Positions 1 through 5,643 of a DNA stretch of 7,377 nt are shown here, piece after piece. The DNA comes from Actinobacteria bacterium ATB1 (GTDB lineage Bacteria > Actinomycetota > Acidimicrobiia > UBA2766): contig QWHP01000138.1 of the NCBI GenBank assembly GCA_021404985.1, positions 1-7,377 on the forward strand, in the 5' to 3' direction. Each line of letters starts with the position of its first letter. Position 1 is the first letter of the stretch. A program made the translations under genes and the position numbers. Below the pieces are notes generated by a model. The model searched no databases. It was not told where the DNA came from and saw nothing but the letters and a program-made list of their open reading frames with translations.

Positions 1-157
1 GAGAGCCCGTACCCACCACAGTCGTGGTCGCCTCGAGGACGGCAATCGAATCCGCCGCATCGTCGATCGCCTCGAGCCTTCTCAGATCTCCGTCCTCCAC
101 GATCCTCCCCGTGAGCCGTATGCAATTCTTGTCCAAGAATTCGATGGGTCGGGCCAT
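1..157 (-). CDS. Unrecognised protein, N-terminal 52 residues (runs off left edge)
   Basis: Reading the minus strand from the ATG at 157-155 gives 52 uninterrupted codons to the window edge, so only the N-terminus is present. The peptide begins MARPIEFLDKNCIRL and continues with an acidic, probably helical stretch (RLEAIDDAADSIAVLEA). It has no signal peptide, membrane segment or motif I can name. Third positions are about three-quarters G/C, lower than in the neighbours, with a few codons unusual here (ATA, AGA, TTG, AAT). No good Shine-Dalgarno precedes the ATG. A later GTG at 100-98 has GGGGAGG only 3 nt upstream and is a weaker alternative. The gene is divergent from the PLP enzyme starting at 237, and the two are mutually exclusive with any upstream extension of that enzyme. 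Protein-like composition and the sensible divergent arrangement support it; function is unknown. Confidence 0.6.
   Translation of the reverse strand, partial: MARPIEFLDKNCIRLTGRIVEDGDLRRLEAIDDAADSIAVLEATTTVVGTGS
124..141. repeat. Perfect 8-bp inverted repeat with 2-bp spacer
   Basis: AATTCTTG (124-131), TC, CAAGAATT (134-141) form a perfect dyad. It is conspicuously A/T-rich in G/C-rich surroundings. It lies 16-33 bp inside the minus-strand gene that starts at 157, in the divergent control region shared with the gene at 237. It could be an operator for a dimeric regulator, or a chance product of the codons for EFLDKN. The symmetry is seen directly; an operator role is inference. Confidence 0.4.
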
Positions 158-201
158 AGTGCGGCAAGGGCCCCCGAATGTCCCGCCGCGTGCCCCCAGA
201 G

Positions 202-236
202 TCCACTTTTCTGGTACGCGGCAGGTATCTTGCGCC
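202..236 (+). promoter_or_regulatory. Putative promoter for a leaderless mRNA of the PLP enzyme
   Basis: TATCTT at 226-231 fits a -10 hexamer (TAnnnT) and ends 5 nt before the ATG at 237, the spacing expected when transcription starts at the start codon itself. A weak -35 candidate, TCCACT at 202-207 (3 of 6 matches), lies 18 bp upstream of the -10. No convincing Shine-Dalgarno precedes this ATG. The same arrangement recurs at 5631 and, on the other strand, at 3268. Confidence 0.4.
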
Positions 237-1340
237 ATGGTCGCAACCGCAACGACAGCGGCGGTTGCCGGATCCGACGGAGCGACCGAAGTACTCCAGA
301 CGAATCTGCGCAGCTATCGCCGTGCCCTGGCCGATGCACCGTCGGACCGAGCGATCCTCCGCGTCGCCCCTACCCTCCCCGACATCGTCGACTACCGGAG
401 GCTGGCGGACTCGCTCCCCACGCCGGTGAGCGAGGTTGAGATCGGCGATTCGCGCATCCTCGTCAAGAGAGACGATCTGACGTCCTCGCTCTACGGAGGT
501 AACAAGGTTCGCAAGCTCGAATGGCTCCTCGCGGGCCCCGCTGCCGCCTCAGAGATCCTCGTCACGGGAGGGGGGACCGCCTCGCATCATGTCCTGGCCA
601 CCGCACTCTTCGGCAGGCTGCTCGATCTCGACACCGAGGCCGTGCTCTTCACCCAGCCGCCCAACCCGGGGATCGAGGTTCTGGCCCGCGTCCTCGATGC
701 GACCCGCACCCCTGCTCACGAGACCTCGTCGATGTTCCTCTATCCGGCCAAGCTCCTCGAGGTCGCCGCTCGCGTGCTCGCCCGAGGGAGAAGGCCGCGG
801 ATCCTCTACCCGGGTGGGTCCACGGGAGCGGGGACGCTCGGCTACGTCGACTGCGCCCTCGAGATCGCAGAAGCCGTGGATCGGGGTGAGATCGAAGAAC
901 CCGCTGTCGTCTTCTGCGCCCTGGGATCCGCGGGAACGGCAGTAGGCCTTGCGATCGGGTTCGAGATCGCCGGGCTCTCCACCCGGATCGCCGGCGTCAG
1001 GGTGACAGACGCGATCGTGAACGGCCCACCGGTGCTCCATGCGATGGACGGCGCCTGCCGAGGCCTGCTCAGGATCGCGGGCTGCCGGGTACCCTCGGCC
1101 GTGTGGCGGATCGAGATCGTCGACGGATACCTCGGGGACGGATACGGACATCCCACGCTCGAAGGCTCGGCTGCGGTCGAGATCGCCGGACGGCTCGGGC
1201 TCCCTGCGGAACAGACCTACACGGGGAAGGCCTTGGCGGCTGCGCTGGACCGTGCTGGCCACGAGATCGAGGGTCCCGTCATGTTCCTCGAAACCCTCTC
1301 GAAGGCAGACCCCCTCGATGCCCTCACCGCCAGATCGTGA
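237..1340 (+). CDS. Fold-type II PLP-dependent enzyme, D-cysteine desulfhydrase / ACC deaminase family
   Basis: The 367-residue protein is a cytosolic member of the tryptophan synthase beta superfamily. Family members deaminate or desulfhydrate small amino acids such as D-cysteine or 1-aminocyclopropane-1-carboxylate. The motif YGGNKVRKLE carries the predicted PLP-binding lysine (K90). GGGTASHHVLATA (residues 111-123) replaces the usual GGxxSNH cofactor/substrate loop, with His where Asn is expected. ALGSAGTAVGLAIG (228-241) is the PLP-phosphate loop, and YTGKALAA (328-335) matches the family C-terminus. The open frame extends back to 24, but that part is antisense to the gene at 1-157 and has no enzyme similarity. 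I chose ATG 237, giving a length slightly above the roughly 330-340 of characterised members. The 3' end overlaps the convergent minus-strand gene by 17 bp. Family is secure; the substrate is not, because the pocket motif deviates. Confidence 0.85.
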   Translation: MVATATTAAVAGSDGATEVLQTNLRSYRRALADAPSDRAILRVAPTLPDIVDYRRLADSLPTPVSEVEIGDSRILVKRDDLTSSLYGGNKVRKLEWLLAGPAAASEILVTGGGTASHHVLATALFGRLLDLDTEAVLFTQPPNPGIEVLARVLDATRTPAHETSSMFLYPAKLLEVAARVLARGRRPRILYPGGSTGAGTLGYVDCALEIAEAVDRGEIEEPAVVFCALGSAGTAVGLAIGFEIAGLSTRIAGVRVTDAIVNGPPVLHAMDGACRGLLRIAGCRVPSAVWRIEIVDGYLGDGYGHPTLEGSAAVEIAGRLGLPAEQTYTGKALAAALDRAGHEIEGPVMFLETLSKADPLDALTARS

Positions 1341-1779
1341 CTAGGATCGCCACGAGGGGTGCCAACTCCACCAGGGCCCAGGCAAGGTCGGTGGAGCGCA
1401 GGGCGTAGAGCTCCTTGCGGCTCCAGTCGAGCTCGTGGAACTCGTGCCCCGCCGATCCGTCCTCGACGTCGGGCTCGTCGACATCAGACAGCACCACGAC
1501 CGCAAATGCCGCCAGAACGATGCTGCAGAGCAGGACCCACCAGCGCGGAACGGCTGGTGACAACTCGGCGAGGTCGACGTAGAAGAACAACCCCACGACT
1601 GCCAGCCCCACTGCCCAGACGGCGAAGACGATCGCCCTGACCAGGGTGCGGCCGTTGAAGCGCAGACCCCGGAGGGAGCCGGCAGCTCCGAACAACTCCC
1701 CGCTCTCGTCACCCGGTGCGATGGGTACGGGGGGGATCTCCTCGGTGGTCTCACCCACGTACTCGGTCATCTCCGTCAC
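1324..1779 (-). CDS. Small integral membrane protein, unrecognised
   Basis: The protein is 151 residues from the GTG at 1779, or 148 from the ATG at 1770. It has an acidic, Pro-rich N-terminus (EEIPPVPIAPGDESGE) of about 40 residues, then three hydrophobic segments at about 46-68, 80-97 and 133-150. A charged loop (DEPDVEDGSAGHEFHELDW) lies between the second and third. The GTG overlaps the TGA of the upstream permease-like gene in the tetranucleotide GTGA, which suggests translational coupling as the last gene of the operon. The open frame continues far upstream to 2619, but that part is the antiparallel shadow of the permease and reads as Arg/Gly-rich junk. The gene ends inside the tail of the convergent PLP-enzyme gene. 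It may be a subunit or accessory of the preceding transporter-like protein. I do not recognise a family. Confidence 0.75.
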   Translation of the reverse strand: MTEMTEYVGETTEEIPPVPIAPGDESGELFGAAGSLRGLRFNGRTLVRAIVFAVWAVGLAVVGLFFYVDLAELSPAVPRWWVLLCSIVLAAFAVVVLSDVDEPDVEDGSAGHEFHELDWSRKELYALRSTDLAWALVELAPLVAILVTIWR

Positions 1780-2681
1780 CCCAGCACCGTCCCCCAGATC
1801 CCTCCCGCAACCGCGAATCCGGCGACAACAACGAGATAGCGCAGGACCGTCCTCCGCGGAAGCACGTCGGAGAGATGCCGTGCGAGCGCGACGTTGCCGA
1901 CCAGAGCCGGGACACCGAACGCGATCTGAGCGCCCGGCCCGAAGGGGGCCAGGGCGAAGACAGAGGCGGCCACAGCCTCGGGCACGGGCGGGAAGGCGAC
2001 ACCGAGAACGAACCCGACGAGCACTCCGGCCAGGGGCTTCTCCTGTAGCCACACGATCCATGCGTCGGGGGGAAGGCCCGCAGCCGCCGCGACGATCACG
2101 GCACCCACGACGGTGAACCTGAGGGACACGGTCGCGCTCTCCGAGCATCGCCTCACGAAGTCGTCGGGTGCGTCCCCGATCTCGATGTCGATCGTCCGCC
2201 CGGTGCCGTCGTGGCGACCGTACAGCCCTGCACGGCGATCGGGCCAGGACGCAACCGAGGCCGCAGCGAAAGTGGCAGCCGAACCCAGGGCAAGCAAGAG
2301 AAGCCAGAGCAGGAACCGGTCGATGTCGACGAGCCCACCGAGCACGACCGTGGGAGCAACGACCAGGCCAAGGCCGAGTCGGGTCATCATTCCGGCGGCC
2401 TCCGAGTCGGGTGCCACCGGCTCCGTGAGCAGCCACGGCAACCGGGAAGGCGCGAAGATGCGCGGCAGACCCGAGGCGGCCAGTGCCACCGCCCCCAGTA
2501 CGAAGGGCACGGACCAGAGGGTGATCGTCACCAGCACCCCCGCCATCCTCTGGGCCGTCTCGGTCCCGCCCAGGGCAGCCATGAGAACCAGTGCGACGGC
2601 CACGGCGGGGAGAGCCCACCTCTCGACGCCCGGCACGGACATCGGGGTCGGTTCGTGGCGTCCTGCGGCGACCTGCATCAC
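1776..2681 (-). CDS. Polytopic permease-like membrane protein
   Basis: About 301 residues with roughly eight hydrophobic segments, at about 23-40, 47-70, 101-118, 121-142, 186-204, 216-234, 236-264 and 279-299. A hydrophilic region (about 145-185) divides it into two halves, a layout common in transporters built from two repeats. The second half (GVLVGFVLGVAFPPVPEAVA, then AQIAFGVPALVGN) recalls the Gly/Pro-rich helix pairs of the DUF318/ArsP-type permease family. That likeness is distant and the first half shows no matching motif, so treat it as a hint only. There is no Cys pair in a membrane segment (one Cys, at 179), arguing against a CcdA/DsbD electron carrier. The start is GTG 2681 or the adjacent ATG 2678; both overlap the upstream gene's TGA (GTGATG). 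It is the middle gene of a coupled three-gene unit. Substrate unknown. Confidence 0.8.
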   Translation of the reverse strand: MMQVAAGRHEPTPMSVPGVERWALPAVAVALVLMAALGGTETAQRMAGVLVTITLWSVPFVLGAVALAASGLPRIFAPSRLPWLLTEPVAPDSEAAGMMTRLGLGLVVAPTVVLGGLVDIDRFLLWLLLLALGSAATFAAASVASWPDRRAGLYGRHDGTGRTIDIEIGDAPDDFVRRCSESATVSLRFTVVGAVIVAAAAGLPPDAWIVWLQEKPLAGVLVGFVLGVAFPPVPEAVAASVFALAPFGPGAQIAFGVPALVGNVALARHLSDVLPRRTVLRYLVVVAGFAVAGGIWGTVLG

Positions 2682-3256
2682 TGACCGTCTCGCAACTCGG
2701 CGAGGATCTCCTCGGAAGTGACGTCCGGCCCGAGCTCAGCCTGTACCTTGCCGTCCCTGATCACGAGCACGGACGGTGCATCCCCATCGCCGGTGAACCC
2801 TGCCACCTCGCCGGCCGAGTCGAGTGAGGACGGGAAGAGGTGCCCTCCGTCGAAGGCGCGTTGCGCCGCCGATTCCACGTCCCCATCCGTGACGACCCCG
2901 AGCCAGTACACGCCGACCGGACCCGAGACCATGGCGGCGTTGACAGCGGAGAACATCGCCGTGCAGTCACACTGGGGCGTCCAGATCACCAGCACGACAG
3001 ACCCCTCCGCCGGAGCCGAGACCGCCCGTCCGTCGAGGAGGCTGATCCCGGCGAAACCGGGGAAGTCCCGCCCGACCAATGGTCCGGTTTCGGGGGGCCG
3101 ATCCGGCGGGGTCGTGGTGGCGGTGACGCCCGGCCTGCCATGGGCTGCCGCGACCGGCTGAGGGCCTCTCGCCGCGAGGAGGCCAACGCCGACGAGGGAC
3201 AAGACAGCGCAGGCGGCGAGCACGGGGACAGCGGGGTCGCGAATCCAGCGTGACAC
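2678..3256 (-). CDS. Membrane-anchored thioredoxin-fold (TlpA/redoxin-like) protein with CxC motif
   Basis: A 192-residue protein starting at GTG 3256. Residues 9-28 form an uncleaved-looking signal anchor, followed by a Pro/Thr-rich linker (about 43-60). The rest (about 60-190) is predicted to lie outside the membrane. It follows the thioredoxin pattern: a hydrophobic strand (VVLVIW, 87-92), a Cys site just after it, WTPQCDC (C96 and C98), then APSVLVI with Pro161 in the cis-proline position, and a C-terminal helix. The usual TlpA site is WCxxC; here the two cysteines are separated by one residue. Members of this group act as extracytoplasmic thiol-disulfide oxidoreductases or peroxiredoxin-like enzymes. 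It is the first gene of the operon, its TGA overlapping the start of the permease-like gene. That order suggests it services the membrane proteins, which is inference. Confidence 0.8.
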   Translation of the reverse strand: MSRWIRDPAVPVLAACAVLSLVGVGLLAARGPQPVAAAHGRPGVTATTTPPDRPPETGPLVGRDFPGFAGISLLDGRAVSAPAEGSVVLVIWTPQCDCTAMFSAVNAAMVSGPVGVYWLGVVTDGDVESAAQRAFDGGHLFPSSLDSAGEVAGFTGDGDAPSVLVIRDGKVQAELGPDVTSEEILAELRDGQ

Positions 3257-3262
3257 ACCGGA

Positions 3263-3268
3263 AGGGTA
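3263..3268 (-). promoter_or_regulatory. Putative -10 element of the thioredoxin/permease operon
   Basis: On the minus strand TACCCT (3268-3263) is followed by 6 nt and then the GTG start at 3256. There is no Shine-Dalgarno in between. This is the TAnnnT-to-start spacing of a leaderless transcript. I find no good -35 hexamer 16-18 bp upstream, so support rests on the recurring pattern in the window. Confidence 0.3.
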
Positions 3269-3287
3269 TGCGCGCCCGGTACGCAGC

Positions 3288-3293
3288 TAGGCT
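3288..3293 (+). promoter_or_regulatory. Weak -10 candidate for 6-phosphogluconolactonase
   Basis: TAGGCT matches TAnnnT and lies within the 89-bp divergent gap between 3256 and 3346. A transcript starting near 3300 would have a 5' leader of about 45 nt containing the GGAG site at 3337-3340. No recognisable -35 accompanies it. Confidence 0.2.
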
Positions 3294-3336
3294 GCCGGTC
3301 GGGGAATGCGGGCAGGAGGCCCGAGGGAGCCCGAAC

Positions 3337-3340
3337 GGAG
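3337..3340 (+). promoter_or_regulatory. Ribosome binding site that decides the lactonase start
   Basis: GGAG lies 5 nt upstream of the GTG at 3346. The in-frame ATG at 3250 lacks such a site, overlaps the start of the divergent operon, and would add 32 residues of low-complexity, non-family sequence. I therefore take GTG 3346 as the start. Confidence 0.6.
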
Positions 3341-3345
3341 CCCTG

Positions 3346-4122
3346 GTGCAGCAAGTCGAACTGATCGTCGGAAGCACGCTCGACAGGGCCGTCGACTACG
3401 TCGCGGAGAGACTGCACGAGCGTTACACGGACAGCATCGAGTCACATGGCCGTTTCGATGCCGCGTTCGCCGGTGGCGGTACTCCACGTGCCCTCTACGG
3501 GCTTCTCGCCACCCCCCTGTGGAGAGCAAAGCTCGACTGGAGCCGGATCGGGGTGTACCTCGGTGACGAGCGCCACGTCCCCCCGGGTGACCCACGCAGC
3601 AACTTCCGCATGCTCTGCGAATCCGTGCTCGACAAGGTGCTGGTACCTCAGGGGAACATCCATCCGGTGCCGACGTCGGGCAAGCTCTCGGAGGACGCAT
3701 CCGTCTACGAACATACGCTGCGCGTCAACCTCGAGGACGAGGGTGGCATGCCGGGCTTCGACTTCCTGCTCCTCGGCCTCGGCCCCGACGGGCACACGGC
3801 ATCCCTCTTCCCGGGCTCCTCGGCACTCGCCGAGACCGAGCACGCCGTCGTGGGGGTCTCACCGCCCCACGCACCCACGGACCGCGTGACGATCACGCCG
3901 AGAGTCATCAACGCGGCACGCGAGGTTCTCGTTCTCACGGCGGGCAGCCTCAAGGCCGGGGCCCTGGCCCGCCTCCTCGCCGAGGAGGGCACACCCGAGG
4001 AGATCCCGGCAAGGTGCATCGCCCCTGCGGCCGGCGAGTTCACGATCGTGTGCGACCTCTCTGCGTGCGAACATCTCGATCGCCAAGCCCTGAGAGAGGG
4101 AATAGTCACGCGCCGCCTCTGA
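3346..4122 (+). CDS. pgl: 6-phosphogluconolactonase
   Basis: Hydrolyses 6-phosphogluconolactone to 6-phosphogluconate, the second step of the oxidative pentose phosphate pathway, in the cytosol. The 258-residue protein (from GTG 3346) has the usual family length. Diagnostic motifs appear in order: FAGGGTPRALY (41-51), LGDER (72-76), RSNF (84-87), LLLGLGPDGHTASLFPG (141-157, with the catalytic-region His150) and TPRVINAAREVLVL (184-197). The C-terminal portion is less canonical (EFTIVCDLSACEHLD). The open frame extends to ATG 3250, but the ribosome binding site favours 3346. Usual actinobacterial partners (glucose-6-phosphate dehydrogenase, OpcA, transaldolase) are absent nearby: the left neighbour is the divergent thioredoxin operon and the right neighbour a convergent HAD gene 4 bp away. 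Assignment is firm. Confidence 0.93.
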   Translation: MQQVELIVGSTLDRAVDYVAERLHERYTDSIESHGRFDAAFAGGGTPRALYGLLATPLWRAKLDWSRIGVYLGDERHVPPGDPRSNFRMLCESVLDKVLVPQGNIHPVPTSGKLSEDASVYEHTLRVNLEDEGGMPGFDFLLLGLGPDGHTASLFPGSSALAETEHAVVGVSPPHAPTDRVTITPRVINAAREVLVLTAGSLKAGALARLLAEEGTPEEIPARCIAPAAGEFTIVCDLSACEHLDRQALREGIVTRRL

Positions 4123-4126
4123 CAGT

Positions 4127-4855
4127 TCAGCGACCGAGACGATCGACGAGCGCGACGAGCTCCGGAAGGCGCGCAACCTCGAAATCCGGCTCGACACCGG
4201 GCCAGCGCTTGGCGAGACGCGTGTGCTTCCAGACGCCGCGCACACCCAGGCTCTGGGCGCCCTTGATGTCGTCGAACTGGCGGTCCCCCACCATCAGGGT
4301 CGATGCCGGCTCGGCACCGAGCCGTTCGAGCACGAGGCGGAAGATCGCCGGATGCGGCTTCATGTGCGCTTCGGCCGACGAGTACACGCGAACGTCGATC
4401 AGCTCGGCGAGGCCGTCCCGCTCCAGGAAGTGCTCGTGCCAGGCCTCGGGCCAGTGCGTGTTGGAGAGGAGCCCGATGCCGATCCCTCTCTCGCGCAGAG
4501 CGACGAGAGTCTCGACGGCCTCGGGGTCATGCCGGACGTGCGGCGTCCAGGTGTCCAGATGGTGCAGAGCGGCCTCTTCCAGCACGGCCTCGGCGATATC
4601 GAAACCGAGCTCGGCGGACGCGGTCCGGAAGATGTCCCAGAGCGTGAAGGACTTGTAGTGGTGGCGCGTCCCCTCCTCCCAGAGGCGACCCTCGACCTCG
4701 ACGAGCCGTGCAACGAGCTCCTGCCGGTCGGTGCCGGTCTGCCCGGCAACGTGGCCTGCCGCCAGCGTCCACATGTCGGCCGTCTCGACCTCGGCCCAGA
4801 TGGAAAGGGTGCCTCCCCAGTCGAAGATGACGTGATCGATCGGATCTCCGGTCAT
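4127..4855 (-). CDS. HAD-superfamily hydrolase (subfamily IA-like), motif I DWGGT
   Basis: A 242-residue cytosolic protein starting at ATG 4855. HAD motifs are in order: motif I VIFDWGGTLS (nucleophile D12, with Gly14 where the second, acid/base Asp normally sits), motif II GLLSNTHW (S131), motif III HMKPHP (K166), and motif IV MVGDRQFDDIKGA (D191 with D195/D196, metal binding). Residues about 17-105 between motifs I and II form a helical C1 cap, as in subfamily IA phosphatases and dehalogenases. The start is fixed by the ATGA overlap with the upstream HAD gene and by GGGA 5 nt before the ATG. The longer frame reaching 5347 is a shadow of that gene. Substrate unknown. The lost second Asp makes ordinary phosphatase chemistry uncertain, although metal-site residues are kept. 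Confidence 0.87.
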   Translation of the reverse strand: MTGDPIDHVIFDWGGTLSIWAEVETADMWTLAAGHVAGQTGTDRQELVARLVEVEGRLWEEGTRHHYKSFTLWDIFRTASAELGFDIAEAVLEEAALHHLDTWTPHVRHDPEAVETLVALRERGIGIGLLSNTHWPEAWHEHFLERDGLAELIDVRVYSSAEAHMKPHPAIFRLVLERLGAEPASTLMVGDRQFDDIKGAQSLGVRGVWKHTRLAKRWPGVEPDFEVARLPELVALVDRLGR

Positions 4856-5577
4856 CGGTATCCCAGGATCTCGAGCAGGTGATCGTGTGAGTCGACGACG
4901 GCATCCGCCTCGTCGTGCTCGCTCGTGTCGTCGTTGTGGGCGGTGATGCGGACCGTCCTCATGCCGACACGTCGAGCGCCGGCGACGTCGGTCCTCTTGA
5001 GGTCCCCCACGTGGACGGATCCCTCTGCCGTCGCTCCGAGCCCACGCAGAGTCCGGTGGAACATCTCTGGATGGGGTTTGGGGACGCCGACCTCGTCGGA
5101 GAAGGTCGTCACACCGAAGTAGTCGAGGACACCGAGCCTGTCGAGGATGCGACGCAGTGTCGATCCCGGCGAGTAACCAGTGTCGCACACGAGGCCCAGA
5201 GAGACCCCCGCGGAGCTCAGGGAGGCAAGCGCCCCGTCCACGCCTTCGAGCAGCAGCACACGCCGGTCGAGGGACTGCGTGGCGAGGACCTCGGCCAGCT
5301 CGTCTGCGACGGAGCGGTCGGGGGCCTCGACGAACTCGAGGATCCAATGTGCCATGTCACGCGGTGTGGGTGCGATCTCGGCCTTCCAGTGCTGGTCGAA
5401 GCGTGACCACGTGCGGCGCAGTGCCTCCCCGGCGAGACCCGCATCGACCTCCCGCCCGGCCCGGCCGGCGTACTCCCTCACGACGGCGACCCTGCGCGCA
5501 TGTGCGTCGTCGGAGTCCTCGTAGAGAACGGTGCTCCAACAGTCGAACGTGACCGTCTCGGGTCGGGTGACCGGCAT
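4852..5577 (-). CDS. HAD-superfamily hydrolase (subfamily IA-like), motif I DCWST
   Basis: A 241-residue cytosolic protein. Motif I is TFDCWSTVLYE (nucleophile D12, Trp14 in place of the second Asp). Motif II is LVCDTGYSPG (T133), motif III GVPKPHPEMF (K167), and motif IV VHVGDLKRTDVAGA (D192, D197). The segment between motifs I and II (about 17-105) is a helical cap. An aromatic residue at the second Asp position is reminiscent of L-2-haloacid dehalogenases (DxYGT), but motif IV here is of the phosphatase type. The frame stays open to 5856. That extension is antisense to the gene starting at 5644 and precedes motif I with no family sequence, so ATG 5577 is chosen. The TGA overlaps the ATG of the next HAD gene (ATGA). 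The C-terminus is His/Asp-rich (HNDDTSEHDEADAVVDSHDH). Substrate unknown. Confidence 0.86.
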   Translation of the reverse strand: MPVTRPETVTFDCWSTVLYEDSDDAHARRVAVVREYAGRAGREVDAGLAGEALRRTWSRFDQHWKAEIAPTPRDMAHWILEFVEAPDRSVADELAEVLATQSLDRRVLLLEGVDGALASLSSAGVSLGLVCDTGYSPGSTLRRILDRLGVLDYFGVTTFSDEVGVPKPHPEMFHRTLRGLGATAEGSVHVGDLKRTDVAGARRVGMRTVRITAHNDDTSEHDEADAVVDSHDHLLEILGYR

Positions 5578-5582
5578 GTGAC

Positions 5583-5588
5583 ACAGTC
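5583..5588 (-). promoter_or_regulatory. Weak -10-like hexamer before the HAD pair
   Basis: GACTGT on the minus strand sits 5 nt before ATG 5577, with no Shine-Dalgarno between. The position matches the leaderless arrangement of other genes here, but the hexamer lacks the leading T of TAnnnT. Low support on its own. Confidence 0.15.
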
Positions 5589-5607
5589 TCGCGGGCAGGG
5601 GACGCCA

Positions 5608-5643
5608 GAGCCAACGGAAATGCGCGTGGCTATCCTCTCGACC
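5608..5643 (+). promoter_or_regulatory. Putative promoter for a leaderless mRNA of the 195-residue protein
   Basis: TATCCT at 5631-5636 fits a -10 hexamer and is 7 nt from the ATG at 5644. A -35-like GAGCCA at 5608-5613 (3 of 6 matches) is spaced 17 bp upstream. There is no Shine-Dalgarno immediately before 5644. It lies in the 66-bp divergent gap shared with the HAD pair. Confidence 0.4.

Noticed and set aside
24..236. N-terminal extension of the PLP enzyme by 71 residues
   Set aside because: Ser/Arg/Pro-rich, no family similarity, antisense to a protein-like minus-strand frame at 1-157, and the promoter-like hexamer at 226 precedes ATG 237.
800..1200. Recurrent GAGATCGCC / GATCG words in the PLP enzyme gene
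   Set aside because: Irregularly spaced and explained by favoured codons for Glu-Ile-Ala; not a repeat array.
549..1262. Open minus-strand frame of 237 codons
   Set aside because: Antisense to the motif-bearing core of the PLP enzyme; its Arg/Gly/Asp-rich composition is typical of a high-GC shadow frame.
1780..2619. Upstream extension of the small membrane protein frame to 2619
   Set aside because: It lies across the permease-like gene in another frame and reads as Arg/Gly-rich low-complexity; only the part from 1779 has membrane-protein character.
1776..2681. Assigning the permease-like protein to CcdA/DsbD because of the adjacent thioredoxin-fold protein
   Set aside because: It has one cysteine and no membrane-embedded Cys pair, which those electron carriers require.
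1646..2721. Plus-strand open frames of 156 and 202 codons across the permease region
   Set aside because: Arg/Pro/Ser-rich shadows of the minus-strand permease; no start signals or motifs.
3250..3345. Earlier ATG (3250) for 6-phosphogluconolactonase
   Set aside because: It overlaps the start of the divergent operon, lacks a ribosome binding site and adds non-family residues; GTG 3346 has GGAG at 5 nt.
4119..4130. Small palindrome CTGA-CAGT-TCAG holding both convergent stop codons
   Set aside because: A 4-bp stem with no T tract is too weak for a terminator, and the symmetry follows from two facing TGA codons.
5500..5643. Extension of the 195-residue protein upstream to 5500
   Set aside because: It is antisense to the N-terminus of the HAD gene; the promoter-like hexamer at 5631 supports the start at 5644.
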